This document shows positions 36,733 to 45,657 of a stretch of DNA of 64,000 nucleotides, in pieces (position 1 is the first letter of the stretch; each line of letters opens with the position of its first letter). Position numbers and translations under genes: made by a program. This DNA is from Qipengyuania proteolytica (lineage in GTDB: Bacteria > Pseudomonadota > Alphaproteobacteria > Sphingomonadales > Sphingomonadaceae). The notes under the pieces are model-generated. The model did not search any database. It worked only from the letters and a program-made list of their open reading frames with translations, and had not been told where the DNA came from. The stretch lies in assembly GCF_019711565.1 (NCBI RefSeq), contig NZ_JAIGNN010000002.1, positions 558,001-622,000 of the forward strand, written 5' to 3'.

Positions 36733-37332
36733 TCAGTAAACCATCCGTGCCAGCCGCTGCCTCAGGAGCTGTCTTGCGGCTAGAACGTCGGCGCGGGTGT
36801 CGGCAAGCAGGTAGCGTGCGATTAGCGGCTTCTGGCGGTCGAGAATTTCCAAGGCCTGCCCAAGGTCCGCTATCGCGGGCCGCTCGCCGCCATAGCCGAG
36901 CTCGCGCAGCAGCAGCGCTTCATAGGTCGCCAGCGCCTCGACCCATTGCCGCGCGGCGTCGGCCGAACAGATTGCGTCGAGCAGTCCGCCGAGCGCCGCA
37001 TGGAGCGAGGGATAGGGGTTACGCTCGGGCAGCGCGGCGGCGGTGAGCGCCGTCACCCAGGCGATCGCAGCGGCGGGCAAGGGCTCGGAGAGCCACGGGC
37101 CGCGGCTCTGCATCAGCTCGAGCCGCGCGAACGGCAGCTGGCTATCGGATTTGGCGCGGATGTCCGCCTGCACGACATTGCCGGGGATCACGACGGGCCG
37201 CAGCTGCCGCCCGCGCCCGCCCGCGACATAGGCGGCGACGATCCCGCTTTCCCGCGTAAGCAGGCGCGCAATCACCGCCGTTTCGCCATGCGGGCGCGCG
37301 GCAACGAGAATTGCGGGTGCGGTAAGGTGCAT
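36733..37332 (-). CDS. recO: DNA repair protein RecO
   Basis: RecO loads RecA on gapped DNA with RecR (recR lies at 62752 in this window). The 199-residue product has the N-terminal OB-fold (APAILVAARPHGETAVIARLLTRESGIVAAYVAGG). A helical domain follows with YEALLLRELGYGG. It is shorter than E. coli RecO (242) and shows no four-cysteine zinc motif, as in several alphaproteobacteria. Its stop abuts the palindromic element. Confidence 0.9.
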   Translation of the reverse strand: MHLTAPAILVAARPHGETAVIARLLTRESGIVAAYVAGGRGRQLRPVVIPGNVVQADIRAKSDSQLPFARLELMQSRGPWLSEPLPAAAIAWVTALTAAALPERNPYPSLHAALGGLLDAICSADAARQWVEALATYEALLLRELGYGGERPAIADLGQALEILDRQKPLIARYLLADTRADVLAARQLLRQRLARMVY

Positions 37333-37354
37333 GCGCTGCCCTGTAGCCCTATCC

Positions 37355-37383
37355 GTCGCCCCTGCGAAGGCAGGGGCCCAGAT
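37355..37383. repeat. left copy of a 29-bp inverted repeat around the GIY-YIG gene
   Basis: The repeat (GTCGCCCCTGCG...GGGCCCAGAT) matches the reverse complement of 37718-37746 perfectly over 29 bp. It is itself palindromic (CCCCTGC/GCAGGGG-type arms). It lies 22 nt from the recO start codon and 21 nt from the GIY-YIG stop. Confidence 0.85.
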
Positions 37384-37404
37384 AAGGGTACCGGCTGGGC
37401 GGCG

Positions 37405-37689
37405 TCACAGGATCGTCTCGAACAGGTCGTTCCAGTCCGGATTATCGCGGCGGATCAGCTTGAGCTTCCATTGCCGCTTCCAGCGCTTCATCGCCTTCTC
37501 GCGCGCAATGGCGTCATCGATCTCGTCAAAATGCTCAGCGTAGACCAGTCGCGTCAGTCCATGGCGCCTGCAGAACTCAGATCCACGCCCCTCGCGATGA
37601 GCATAAACGCGTGCAACAATGTCGCTCGTCACACCGATGTAAAGCGTGCCGTGCGGAGCATTGGTCATGATGTAGACCCAGCCGCCCAA
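37405..37689 (-). CDS. small GIY-YIG domain nuclease
   Basis: The 94-residue product is essentially one GIY-YIG domain. The paired motif is VYIM (residues 5-8) and YIG (17-19), followed by Arg27, His31, the metal-binding Glu64 in AREKAMKRWKRQ and Asn86 in the C-terminal NPDWNDL. It is the length of the UvrC-like single-domain family (about 80-100 residues). It is enclosed by perfect 29-bp inverted repeats with only 21 and 28 nt on either side, so gene plus repeats form a compact unit of 392 bp. Cellular role unknown. Confidence 0.92.
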   Translation of the reverse strand: MGGWVYIMTNAPHGTLYIGVTSDIVARVYAHREGRGSEFCRRHGLTRLVYAEHFDEIDDAIAREKAMKRWKRQWKLKLIRRDNPDWNDLFETIL

Positions 37690-37717
37690 AATCGTTCAGC
37701 GCGCTCGACGGGAGGTC

Positions 37718-37746
37718 ATCTGGGCCCCTGCCTTCGCAGGGGCGAC
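37718..37746. repeat. right copy of the 29-bp inverted repeat
   Basis: This is the perfect reverse complement of 37355-37383. It begins 28 nt upstream of the GIY-YIG start and ends 2 nt before the ubiK stop codon. No clear target-site duplication is visible just outside the two copies. Confidence 0.85.
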
Positions 37747-37748
37747 GA

Positions 37749-37994
37749 TCACTTGATCCTGGCTTCCAGCGCTGCGACGCGTTCGGCGAGCTTTTCGGCT
37801 TCTTCGCGGGCCTTGCCGGCCATCGCCTTGACCGCGTCGAATTCCTCGCGGCTCACGAAATCCATTCCGCCGAAGGTTTCCTTCGCCCGCTCGCGCGCAG
37901 CGTCGCGTGCCTCGCGGCCCATGCCGGCAAGCGTACCGGCCGCCGAATTGGCGAGTCTGACGAAATCGGCGATCAGCGGGTTCTGGCTCTGCAT
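37749..37994 (-). CDS. ubiK: UbiK-like accessory factor (BMFP domain)
   Basis: The 81-residue product starts MQSQNPLIADFVRLANSAAG and ends in a coiled coil (AREEAEKLAERVAALEARIK). This is the pattern of the BMFP/UbiK family that assists the ubiquinone-biosynthesis complex in proteobacteria. The frame is open to 38102, but only the ATG at 37994 fits the family. The functional call rests on overall architecture and length. Confidence 0.8.
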   Translation of the reverse strand: MQSQNPLIADFVRLANSAAGTLAGMGREARDAARERAKETFGGMDFVSREEFDAVKAMAGKAREEAEKLAERVAALEARIK

Positions 37995-38048
37995 GGCGTG
38001 CAAATGGGGCGGCTCGCGGTTTTTGTCCAGAGTCCTTTGTTGGGTGCG

Positions 38049-38068
38049 CCTTCGACGTCCGTCGAAGG
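38049..38068. repeat. palindrome with NTCC loop next to the 33-bp palindrome
   Basis: CCTTCGAC-GTCC-GTCGAAGG is a perfect 8-bp stem, followed by CTTGCGGC and then the large palindrome at 38073. The layout matches 14408-14507. Confidence 0.65.
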
Positions 38069-38072
38069 CTTG

Positions 38073-38153
38073 CGGCACCGGCCCACGCCCCCACCCGGCC
38101 ACCCATAAAATACCGTGCCTTGGGTGGCCGGGTGGGGGAGTGGGCCGGTGCCG
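38073..38153. repeat. palindromic dispersed element, copy B (33-bp arms)
   Basis: The arms 38073-38105 and 38121-38153 are inverted copies of each other over 33 bp with a single mismatch, around a 15-nt AT-rich loop. The left arm aligns with that of 14432-14507. It fills the spacer between parC and ubiK and would form a very stable hairpin on either strand. Confidence 0.85.
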
Positions 38154-38192
38154 GGCGCAGCGTCTGACTAAGTCAGGCGCGAAACGACGCCA

Positions 38193-40487
38193 TCAAAACC
38201 TGTTATCCCGCGGGAAGCCCTGCGGCGGCAGGCGTCCCGCGCCGCCGCGCGCGACCTTCCATTGCCACATCTCGGTTTCGGTCCGGGTGCGTTCACCCTT
38301 GCCGCCCATCGCCCAGCTGAGGCCATTTTCCAGCTTGAAGGTGGTCGCATCGGACAGCCCACCGTCGCGATAGTTCTGCAACTTCACGCCCTGCCCCTTG
38401 GCGAGATCGGGCAGTTCCTCGAGGTTGAACACCACCAACTTGCGGTTATCGCCGACCACCGCGACATGGTCATGGCTTTCGGGGATCGGCCGCGCGACGG
38501 CGAGCTTCGCCTTGTCCTTGAGGTTGACCACCTGCCGTCCCTTCCGGGTTTCCGCGAGGAGATCGTCGGTGGTCGCGGCAAAGCCCTTGCCGGTCGTCGC
38601 CGCCAGCAAGAGGCGCTGGCCGGGTCGGTGGACGATCACCGCCACGATTTGCGCCTCGGCATCGATGTCGAGCGTGTTGCGCACCGGCTCGCCGAAGCCC
38701 CGCGCGCCGGGAAGCTTGTCCGCGCCGAGCGTGAAGAAGCGCCCGTCGTCCGCCGCCAGCAGCAGCTTGTCGGTGGTCTGCGCATGGAGGACGAAGGCCG
38801 GCCCGTCGCCTTCCTTGAACTTCCACTCCTGGTCGAGCGGGACATGCCCGGTCGCGCCCCTGATCCAGCCCTTCTGCGACAGGATGACGGTAATCGGCGC
38901 CTTCTCGATCATCGCGTCCATGCTGAATTCGACCGCCGGTGCGGCTTCCGCAATGGTCGTGCGGCGCGCGCCCAGCGCGGTGTCCTCGCCATAGTCCTTG
39001 CGCAGGGCGTTGAGGTCGCGCTTGAGGCGCGTGCGCTGGCGGGCCGGACTGTCGAGCAGCTTGTTGAGTTCCTCTTGTTCCTTGAGCAGCTCGTCACGCT
39101 CCTGCCGCAGCTGCATTTCCTCCAGCTTGCGCAAGCTGCGCAGGCGCATGTTGAGGATCGCTTCGGCCTGCCGATCCGTGAGGCTGAACTCCGCCATCAT
39201 CACGGCCTTTGGATCGTCCTCGTAACGGATGATCTCGATCACGCGGTCGAGATTGAGGAAGGCGATGATGTAGCCTTCCACCAGCTCCAGCCGCCGCGCG
39301 ATCTGTTCGAGCCGGTGGCGGCTGCGGCGCTGGAGGATGTCGATCTGGCTCGCGATCCAGTTCGTCAGCAGCTCTTTCAGCCCCATCACCATCGGCGTGC
39401 GCGTCGCATCGAGCACGTTGAGGTTGAGCCCGAAGCGCGTCTCGAGATCGGTCAGCTTGTAGAGGCTTTCCTTCAGCAGCTCGGGATCGACATTGCGGCT
39501 GCGCGGGACGAGCACGAGCCGGATCTTCTCGTCGCTCTCGTCGCGCACGTCTTCGAGGATCGGCAGCTTCTTGTCGGCGATCAGCTGGGCTATCTGTTCG
39601 ATCAGCTTGCCCTTCTGCACCTGGTAGGGGATTTCGCTGACAACCAGCTGCCACTGCCCGCCGCCGAGCCGTTCGATGCCGGCCTCGCGGTCTTCCGCCT
39701 TGTCCGCCTCGACCGCATGGAAGCGCCCGCGCACGCGAAAGCTGCCGCGGCCGGTTTCGTAGGCGGCGCTGATCGTTTCGGCGCTTTCAGGCACAACGCC
39801 GCCGGTCGCGAAGTCCGGACCCTTGAACAGTTCCATCAGCCGCGCATGTTCGACATGCGGGTTGTCGATCACTTCGAGCGTGGCGTCGACGATCTCGGCG
39901 ACGTTGTGGCTCGGGATGTTGGTCGCCATGCCGACCGCAATCCCGCTCGCGCCATTGGCGAGCAGGTTGGGGAACAGGCCGGGGAAGATTTCCGGCTCCT
40001 GCTCCTCGCCATTGTAGGTCGGGATGAAATCGACCGTGCCTTCGTCGAGGCCTTCCATGAGGCGCAAGGCGGTCTTGGTGAGACGCGCCTCGGTGTAACG
40101 ATAGGCTGCGGCATTATCGCCGTCGATATTGCCGAAGTTCCCCTGCCCTTCGACCAGCGGGTACCGCAGCGCGAAGTCCTGCGCGAGGCGGACCATCGCG
40201 TCGTAGACCGAGGCATCGCCATGCGGGTGGTACTTGCCGATGACATCGCCGACCACGCGGGCAGACTTCTTGAACGCGCTGTTGGGATCCAGCTTCAGTT
40301 GCCGCATCGCCCACAGCAGGCGGCGGTGCACCGGCTTGAGCCCGTCGCGCAGATCGGGCAGCGAACGCGCGGTGATCGTGCTCAGCGCATAGACGAGATA
40401 GCGCTCGCTTAGCGCGGAATCGAAGGGTGCATCGACGATCGCGTCGAACGGATCTGCGCCGGAATCGTCCAGTTCGGAAGTGGCCAT
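38193..40487 (-). CDS. parC: DNA topoisomerase IV subunit A
   Basis: ParC with ParE decatenates chromosomes. The 764-residue product has [34 protein letters not shown] at the N-terminus. The active-site tyrosine region [12 protein letters not shown] follows, then the GyrA/ParC tower and a C-terminal part with degenerate beta-pinwheel repeats. It lacks the GyrA box (QRRGGKG), which supports ParC over GyrA. parE is not in the window. Confidence 0.94.
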   Translation of the reverse strand: MATSELDDSGADPFDAIVDAPFDSALSERYLVYALSTITARSLPDLRDGLKPVHRRLLWAMRQLKLDPNSAFKKSARVVGDVIGKYHPHGDASVYDAMVRLAQDFALRYPLVEGQGNFGNIDGDNAAAYRYTEARLTKTALRLMEGLDEGTVDFIPTYNGEEQEPEIFPGLFPNLLANGASGIAVGMATNIPSHNVAEIVDATLEVIDNPHVEHARLMELFKGPDFATGGVVPESAETISAAYETGRGSFRVRGRFHAVEADKAEDREAGIERLGGGQWQLVVSEIPYQVQKGKLIEQIAQLIADKKLPILEDVRDESDEKIRLVLVPRSRNVDPELLKESLYKLTDLETRFGLNLNVLDATRTPMVMGLKELLTNWIASQIDILQRRSRHRLEQIARRLELVEGYIIAFLNLDRVIEIIRYEDDPKAVMMAEFSLTDRQAEAILNMRLRSLRKLEEMQLRQERDELLKEQEELNKLLDSPARQRTRLKRDLNALRKDYGEDTALGARRTTIAEAAPAVEFSMDAMIEKAPITVILSQKGWIRGATGHVPLDQEWKFKEGDGPAFVLHAQTTDKLLLAADDGRFFTLGADKLPGARGFGEPVRNTLDIDAEAQIVAVIVHRPGQRLLLAATTGKGFAATTDDLLAETRKGRQVVNLKDKAKLAVARPIPESHDHVAVVGDNRKLVVFNLEELPDLAKGQGVKLQNYRDGGLSDATTFKLENGLSWAMGGKGERTRTETEMWQWKVARGGAGRLPPQGFPRDNRF

Positions 40488-40584
40488 GTGGTCCGCCCTA
40501 CCAGAGGCACGGTTCGGCTGTCAGCACGGAACGGCGCGTCATCCCCATACGTTGGAAAAATAACAACACATCAAGGAGTACCCT

Positions 40585-41142
40585 ATGACCAAGCGCATCA
40601 TGATCCTCGCCACCGACGGCTTTGAACAGTCGGAGCTGATGAAGCCCAAGGCCAATCTCGAAAACGCCGGTTTCGCAACCACCGTCGTGAGTCTCGAAAA
40701 GGGCGAAATCAAGGGCTGGGACCAGAAGGACTGGGGCGACAGCGTCGCGGTCGACAAGACGGTCGACGAGATCGAAAGCTGCGAAGGCTATGACGCCCTG
40801 CTGCTGCCGGGCGGTCAGATGAACCCCGATATCCTGCGCATGAACGAGCGCGCCGTCGCCATCGTCAAGATGTTCGACCAGGCCGGCAAGCCGATCGCTG
40901 CCATCTGCCACGCCCCGTGGCTGCTCGTCGAAGCCGGTATCGTGAAGGGCAAGACCGTCACCGCATGGCCTTCGGTCCGCACCGACCTGAAGAATGCCGG
41001 CGCGAATGTGGTCGACAGGGAAGCCGCAATCGACGGCAACCTCATCACCAGCCGCAATCCCGACGACATTCCGGCCTTCAGCAAGGCGCTGATCGAAATG
41101 CTCGGCCAGACGGTGGACAAGCGCGAACTCGAAGCCGCATAA
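40585..41142 (+). CDS. PfpI/DJ-1 family stress protein
   Basis: The 185-residue product is a class I glutamine amidotransferase-like protein. It has the nucleophile elbow AAICHAPWLLVEAG (Cys108-His109) and an N-terminal Glu in DGFEQSELMKP, as in PfpI, YhbO and YajL. Proposed activities in this family are protease or deglycase/protein repair; the sequence does not decide. AGGAG precedes the start, and a strong terminator follows at 41163-41199. Confidence 0.9.
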   Translation: MTKRIMILATDGFEQSELMKPKANLENAGFATTVVSLEKGEIKGWDQKDWGDSVAVDKTVDEIESCEGYDALLLPGGQMNPDILRMNERAVAIVKMFDQAGKPIAAICHAPWLLVEAGIVKGKTVTAWPSVRTDLKNAGANVVDREAAIDGNLITSRNPDDIPAFSKALIEMLGQTVDKRELEAA

Positions 41143-41162
41143 CATAATCAGAACACAGGTTT

Positions 41163-41199
41163 GAGAGGCCCCGTCGCAGCGATGCGGCGGGGTCTCTTC
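41163..41199 (+). terminator. terminator after the PfpI-like gene
   Basis: AGAGGCCCCGTCGCA (41164-41178) pairs with TGCGGCGGGGTCTCT (41183-41197), with two G-U pairs and a GCGA tetraloop, followed by TTCGCATT. It lies 20 nt after the stop codon. Confidence 0.65.
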
Positions 41200-41235
41200 G
41201 CATTCCGGCCAGCACTGCGCACTTGCTAGATGCAC

Positions 41236-41250
41236 GTTATGTTGTAACAT
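41236..41250. promoter_or_regulatory. GTTAYGTTGTAACAT motif upstream of the DUF4349 lipoprotein
   Basis: GTTATGTTGTAACAT is a near-palindrome whose core recurs at 45658-45674 upstream of the TonB-like gene. It lies 83 nt before the lipoprotein start. It may be the operator of a shared regulator; Zur-type boxes have a similar GTTA/TAAC appearance. Confidence 0.45.
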
Positions 41251-41332
41251 CTAATCCAAATGTGTTTTGATTGTGTTCATATTGTGGCGAGAATAAGGCA
41301 TGCTTGAGAACGGGAGCCAAGAGGAGAGGCGT

Positions 41333-42352
41333 ATGCGTATGGAAATAGTGATCGCGGTGTCGGCCATCGCGTTGCTAGCGGGCTGTAGCGATGCCTCGAA
41401 TGAGGAGGTGGTAACCGAGCGGGTCACCACCGTGGACATGGCCGAATCCGAAGCCCCCCAGAACGAATCCGGCTTCATGGAAGCGATGGAGCAACCCTCG
41501 CCTCCGAGCGTTGCGCCGCCGCCTCCCCCGCCCGCGCCTCCGGTCCGGACCCGCTCAGAAGGTGCCGACACCCCGGAGGAGATCGACCATGCGGGCGGCA
41601 CGATCTCCGTCGGCATCCCGCAGGTTGCCTACAGCTTCGCCTATGGCTTCCGCGTGCCAGCCGACACCATTCGCCCGCTGCAGGAGCGCCATGCCGACAT
41701 GTGCGAGGCCAAGGGCCAGCAGGTCTGCCGGATCGTCTCGATGAACCAGGGCGAGCAGGAGGGCGACTATGCCTATGGCAGCCTCACCATCGCGGTCCGG
41801 AGCAGCGAGGCGCGCAGCTTCGGCAAGGCACTAACCGCCGCGACCGGGCAGATGGAAGGCGAACTGATCTCCTCCTCGATCGAGGGCGAGGACCTGTCGA
41901 AGCGCATCGTCGATACCGAGGCGCGCCTGCGCGCCCGCACCGTGCTGCGCGACCGGCTGATGGAGGTGTTGCGCAATCGCCAAGGCACGGTTTCCGAACT
42001 GGTCGCCGCCGAGCGCGGCGTCGCGCAAGTCAACGAAGAGATCGACCAGGCGCAAAGCTGGCTCAGCGAAATGCGCGCCCGTGTCGCCTATTCGACCATG
42101 ACCGTCGAATACCAGGCCGGCGCGCCTGCGCAGGGTGGCTTCATCGACCCGATCCGCAGCGCGTGGGGCTCGCTCGCCTCCCTGCTCGGCAACATGATCG
42201 CGGTGTTCATGGTGTTGCTGACGGTGATCCTGCCGCTGGGCCTGATCGTGTGGCTGGCGGTGCGCCTGTGGCGCCGGTCGGGCTTTTCGACCGGGATCGG
42301 CAATGACGGCTGGCTGCCGAAGAGCGAGCCGGAGGCGGAAAACGCTAGCTAG
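41333..42352 (+). CDS. DUF4349 domain lipoprotein
   Basis: The 339-residue product has a lipoprotein signal (MRMEIVIAVSAIALLAGC, lipobox LAGC). A Pro-rich linker follows (residues about 55-75), then a DUF4349 region with a coiled-coil segment (RIVDTEARLRARTVLRDRLMEVL). A transmembrane helix near residue 285 and a basic tail end the protein. It is anchored in the envelope; function unknown. AGGAGAGG precedes the ATG at 41333. It overlaps the convergent ferredoxin gene by 4 nt. Confidence 0.85.
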   Translation: MRMEIVIAVSAIALLAGCSDASNEEVVTERVTTVDMAESEAPQNESGFMEAMEQPSPPSVAPPPPPPAPPVRTRSEGADTPEEIDHAGGTISVGIPQVAYSFAYGFRVPADTIRPLQERHADMCEAKGQQVCRIVSMNQGEQEGDYAYGSLTIAVRSSEARSFGKALTAATGQMEGELISSSIEGEDLSKRIVDTEARLRARTVLRDRLMEVLRNRQGTVSELVAAERGVAQVNEEIDQAQSWLSEMRARVAYSTMTVEYQAGAPAQGGFIDPIRSAWGSLASLLGNMIAVFMVLLTVILPLGLIVWLAVRLWRRSGFSTGIGNDGWLPKSEPEAENAS

Positions 42353-42678
42353 AAGCGCCGCATATCGTGGCTTTCGGCAGGGATGGAGACGGTCAGGCCG
42401 TCCATCTCCGCCGTCAGCTCGATCTGGCACGAAAGGCGGCTGGTGCGGGTGACGCCCGCCGCGAGGTCGAGCATGTCTTCCTCTTCCTCGCTTGCCTCAG
42501 CCAGCCGGTCGAACCATTCTGCGGCGACCACGACGTGGCAGGTGGAGCAGGCCATCTGGCCTTCGCAGGTCCCTTCGAGCGGCATGCCGGCCGCCTGCGC
42601 CACGCGGAGCAGGTTGTCGCCAAGTTCGGCTTCGGCGATGACGGTCTCGCCCTGCGATGTCGTGAAATACACCTTCAC
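42349..42678 (-). CDS. [2Fe-2S] ferredoxin, ISC/adrenodoxin type
   Basis: The 109-residue product has the four cluster ligands as C38-x5-C44-x2-C47-x36-C84 (CEGQMACSTC and RLSCQ), the spacing of adrenodoxin-like ferredoxins. The acidic EASEEEEDMLD loop is also typical. Two cysteine desulfurase genes directly upstream on the same strand, the nearer overlapping by 4 nt, point to iron-sulfur cluster assembly or maturation of a specific protein. Confidence 0.93.
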   Translation of the reverse strand: MKVYFTTSQGETVIAEAELGDNLLRVAQAAGMPLEGTCEGQMACSTCHVVVAAEWFDRLAEASEEEEDMLDLAAGVTRTSRLSCQIELTAEMDGLTVSIPAESHDMRRF

Positions 42679-43751
42679 AGGCCTTGCGCCTCCGCCGCTT
42701 CGTTGATGAGGCGCGCGGCCTCCTCGATTTCTTCCAACGTCGTGTAGCGACCGAAGCCGAGGCGGATCGAGCTCTTGGCCTGCTTGTCGCTGAGGCCGAT
42801 CGCCTTAAGCACATGGCTGGGGCGGCCCGATCCGCTGGCGCAGGCCGATCCGGCGGAGAACATCACCGTACGGCAATCGCTCATCAGGCGCGCGACATCG
42901 AGGCCCTTGCGCCGGATATTGAGATTGCCGTGCCAGCGCGCCTCGGCGCTGCCGTTGAGATCCCATTGTGAAAACAGGTCCAGCGCGCGGGTCCAGAGCT
43001 GTTCGACATGCTCGCGATCCTGCTCCATCCGATCCTTCGCTTCCGCTGCCGCCGCCCCCATGCCCGCGATCAGCGCAGGCGAGAGCGTGCCCGAGCGGAT
43101 GCCGAATTCCTGCCCGCCGCCCGTCTGAACTTCTGTTAGGTCCACCCCGTCGCGAACCCACAACGCGCCGACGCCCTTGGGGCCGTGGAACTTGTGCGCC
43201 GAGATCGCGATCATGTCCGCGCCGGTCACCTCCATCTTGCCGTAGGCCTGCACCGCGTCGCACAGATAGAGCGCGTTCATCGACTTCGCCTTGCGGTGCC
43301 ATTGGATGGTCGGCTGCACCGTCCCGATCTCGTTGTTGACCTGCATGACGCAGACGAGCCGCGTGTCGGCGGGCAGGTCCTGCTTCGTGTTGCACTGGCC
43401 GGTCTTTGCGACATTAAGCAGGTGGCTCTTGCCCGCGCTCTGGGCGGTATCTCCGACTGCCGAATGCTCGATGCCGGAATAGGACACGGCCCCGCCCTGC
43501 CCCGAACCCCGGATCGCCAGGTTGAGCGCCTCGGTCGCGCCGCTCGTAAAGATCACCTTGCCGCCAGCCGGGAACAGCGCCGCGACCTGTTCGCGCGCCA
43601 GCTCGATCGCCGCCTTCGCCTGCCGCCCCATGCGGTGGGAGCTGTGCGGGTTGCCGAAGCCTGTGCCGCCGGGCCCGTCGAGCCAGCGCAGCATCGCATC
43701 GCGCGCCTCGGGCGCGAGCGGGGTGGTGGCCTGATAATCGAGGTAGATCAT
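42675..43751 (-). CDS. cysteine desulfurase (second of a tandem pair)
   Basis: The 358-residue class V aminotransferase has MIYLDYQATTPLAPEARDAM, GNPHSSHRMGRQAK and the PLP-lysine region MIAISAHKFHGPKGVGALWV. The catalytic cysteine loop is SAGSACASGSGRPSHVL, of the IscS/NifS type. It mobilises sulfur from cysteine for Fe-S clusters or thio-modification. It overlaps both neighbours by 4 nt. Confidence 0.92.
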   Translation of the reverse strand: MIYLDYQATTPLAPEARDAMLRWLDGPGGTGFGNPHSSHRMGRQAKAAIELAREQVAALFPAGGKVIFTSGATEALNLAIRGSGQGGAVSYSGIEHSAVGDTAQSAGKSHLLNVAKTGQCNTKQDLPADTRLVCVMQVNNEIGTVQPTIQWHRKAKSMNALYLCDAVQAYGKMEVTGADMIAISAHKFHGPKGVGALWVRDGVDLTEVQTGGGQEFGIRSGTLSPALIAGMGAAAAEAKDRMEQDREHVEQLWTRALDLFSQWDLNGSAEARWHGNLNIRRKGLDVARLMSDCRTVMFSAGSACASGSGRPSHVLKAIGLSDKQAKSSIRLGFGRYTTLEEIEEAARLINEAAEAQGL

Positions 43752-44794
43752 GCTCTCGCCATCTCAAGCCATACCTCGCAGAAGCGTTCCACCTCCTCGC
43801 GGGTGGTGTTCCAGCCCAGCGAGACGCGGATCGTGTTGGCGGCCACTCCCGACTCGACCTGCATCGCCTCGAGCACGCGGCTGGTCTTCATGGTGCCGCT
43901 GGAGCAGGCGCTGCCTTGCGAAACCGCGATGCCCGCCATGTCGAAACGCATGACCTGCGCGGTGGCGCTCATGTTCGGCATGGCGATGGCGCGGATGTAA
44001 GGGGTGGGGTCGGCGAGAGAGAGCGTGTTGCCCAACTGGTCGAGCGGCGCGAAGATTGCCGGGTCGAGGTAAGGATCCCTCGCCGCTTCCAGTACCGCTG
44101 CCATACCCATCGCGCCGGGCAGGTTTTCGGTCCCCCGCCGATAGCCGCGCTCGTGGCCGCCGGATGGCCTCAGCAGCACATAGTCGCGCACGAGCAAGGC
44201 CCCGATACCGATCGGCCCGCCGAACTTGTGGGCCGAGACGATGGCCATATCGCAAGATGGCAGCGCGAACTTGCCCGCGCTTTGCGCGCAGTCGGCCAGC
44301 AGCAGCCCGCCGGCCTGACCCACGATCCCGGCAACCGCCGAAAGGTCCTGCCTGTTGCCGGTTTCCGAATTGACGTGCTGGACCGCGACGAGCGGCCGTT
44401 CGCGCTGGACCGCCTCGGTCAGGATTTCCAGGTCGAGCGCGCCGTCAGTGCGCACCGGGATGCGTTCGGCATCGAGTGCGGCCTGGAAGATGCAATCATG
44501 CTCGACACTCGATACGAGCCGCGCACCGGCCTGCGCACTGTCCAGCGCCAACGCCGCCGCCTCGCTCGCGCCGGAAGTGAAGATCACCTCGCCATCCCAC
44601 CCGAGCGCCGTCTTGATCCGCTCCCGCGCGTCCTCCAGCAGGCTCCGCGCCTTGCGCCCCTCGGCATGCGGCGAGCTCGGATTGGCCCATAGCCGGAAAC
44701 CCTCTTCCATGTCCTCGCGCGCTTCGGGGCGCAGCGGCGTGGTGGCGGCGTGATCGAGGTAGATGCGTTCGGGAATGATACGGGCTCGAAACAA
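43748..44794 (-). CDS. cysteine desulfurase (first of a tandem pair)
   Basis: The 348-residue product is a second class V enzyme with RIYLDHAATTPLRPEAREDM, NPSSPHAEGRKARSLLEDAR and the PLP-lysine region MAIVSAHKFGGPIGIGALLV. The catalytic loop is SQGSACSSGTMKTSRVLEAM. It differs clearly from its neighbour, so the pair is not a recent duplication. No scaffold gene (iscU, sufB) is adjacent in the window. Confidence 0.9.
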   Translation of the reverse strand: MFRARIIPERIYLDHAATTPLRPEAREDMEEGFRLWANPSSPHAEGRKARSLLEDARERIKTALGWDGEVIFTSGASEAAALALDSAQAGARLVSSVEHDCIFQAALDAERIPVRTDGALDLEILTEAVQRERPLVAVQHVNSETGNRQDLSAVAGIVGQAGGLLLADCAQSAGKFALPSCDMAIVSAHKFGGPIGIGALLVRDYVLLRPSGGHERGYRRGTENLPGAMGMAAVLEAARDPYLDPAIFAPLDQLGNTLSLADPTPYIRAIAMPNMSATAQVMRFDMAGIAVSQGSACSSGTMKTSRVLEAMQVESGVAANTIRVSLGWNTTREEVERFCEVWLEMARA

Positions 44795-44887
44795 TTGCGA
44801 AATCGGTTGCAGACCCTATATAGCCCGCGACCTCGCGCGCGCCACCCGTGGCCTGCGCAACCGCACATTTCGACAGGTACCTCATCC

Positions 44888-45544
44888 ATGCCGACCGTCA
44901 TCTTCCCCGGCCCCGAAGGCCGTCTCGAAGGCCGTTTCTCTCCCGCCCCGCGCCCGCGCGCGCCGGTGGCGATGATCCTGCATCCGCACCCGCAGGGCGG
45001 CGGCACGATGAACGAGCAGATGACACAGCGGCTCTACAAGACCTTCGTCAACCGCGGCTTCGCCACGCTGCGCTTCAACTTCCGCGGCGTCGGCCGCAGC
45101 CAGGGCAGCTTCGACAACGGCATCGGCGAGCTCTCCGATGCCGCCGCCGCGCTCGATTGGGTGCAGCAGATCCATCCCGAAGCGCAGGTGACGTGGGTCG
45201 CCGGCGTCAGCTTCGGCGCGCTGATCGGCATGCAGTTGCTGATGCGCCGCCCGGAAATCCGCGGCTGGATCAGCATCGGCGCGCCTGCGAGTATGTACGA
45301 TTTCTCTTTCCTCGCTCCCTGCCCCGCCAGCGGCATCTTCATCCACGGCGCGCAGGACACGGTGGTGCAGCCCAATTCGGTCACCAAGCTGGTCGAGAAG
45401 CTGCGTACGCAGAAGCACATCACCGTGCACCACGAGGAAATCCCGCGCGCCAACCATTTCTTCGAGAACGAGCAGACCGAACTGATGGCCGCGGTCGACA
45501 ACTATCTCGACTTCCGCCTCGACCCGGCGTGCCCGATCAAGTGA
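44888..45544 (+). CDS. alpha/beta hydrolase
   Basis: The 218-residue product (MPTVIFPGPEGRLEGRF) has HPHPQGGGTMNEQM (oxyanion region) and the nucleophile motif GVSFGALIGMQ. The aspartate region IHGAQDTVV and His in RANHFFEN follow. It resembles the small CocE/NonD-like hydrolases that accompany cysteine desulfurase genes in sphingomonads. It is divergent from the desulfurase pair; substrate unknown. The frame is open upstream, but this ATG fits the family. Confidence 0.87.
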   Translation: MPTVIFPGPEGRLEGRFSPAPRPRAPVAMILHPHPQGGGTMNEQMTQRLYKTFVNRGFATLRFNFRGVGRSQGSFDNGIGELSDAAAALDWVQQIHPEAQVTWVAGVSFGALIGMQLLMRRPEIRGWISIGAPASMYDFSFLAPCPASGIFIHGAQDTVVQPNSVTKLVEKLRTQKHITVHHEEIPRANHFFENEQTELMAAVDNYLDFRLDPACPIK

Positions 45545-45657
45545 CGGGCTAGGCGCTCCGGTCCCGGAGGGCTGGACGTTCAATCGACTTATTTTGCGTT
45601 CGCTCGCGTATCCGCACGAGCGAACCATCCTCCTCGCCATCATGACTTGACTCTAGC

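Noticed and set aside
38262..40412. Open frame opposite parC (about 716 codons)
   Set aside because: parC motifs are clear on the minus strand.
42675..44794. The two cysteine desulfurases as a recent tandem duplication
   Set aside because: Their sequences differ throughout, including the active-site loop and N-terminus, so they are distinct subfamilies.
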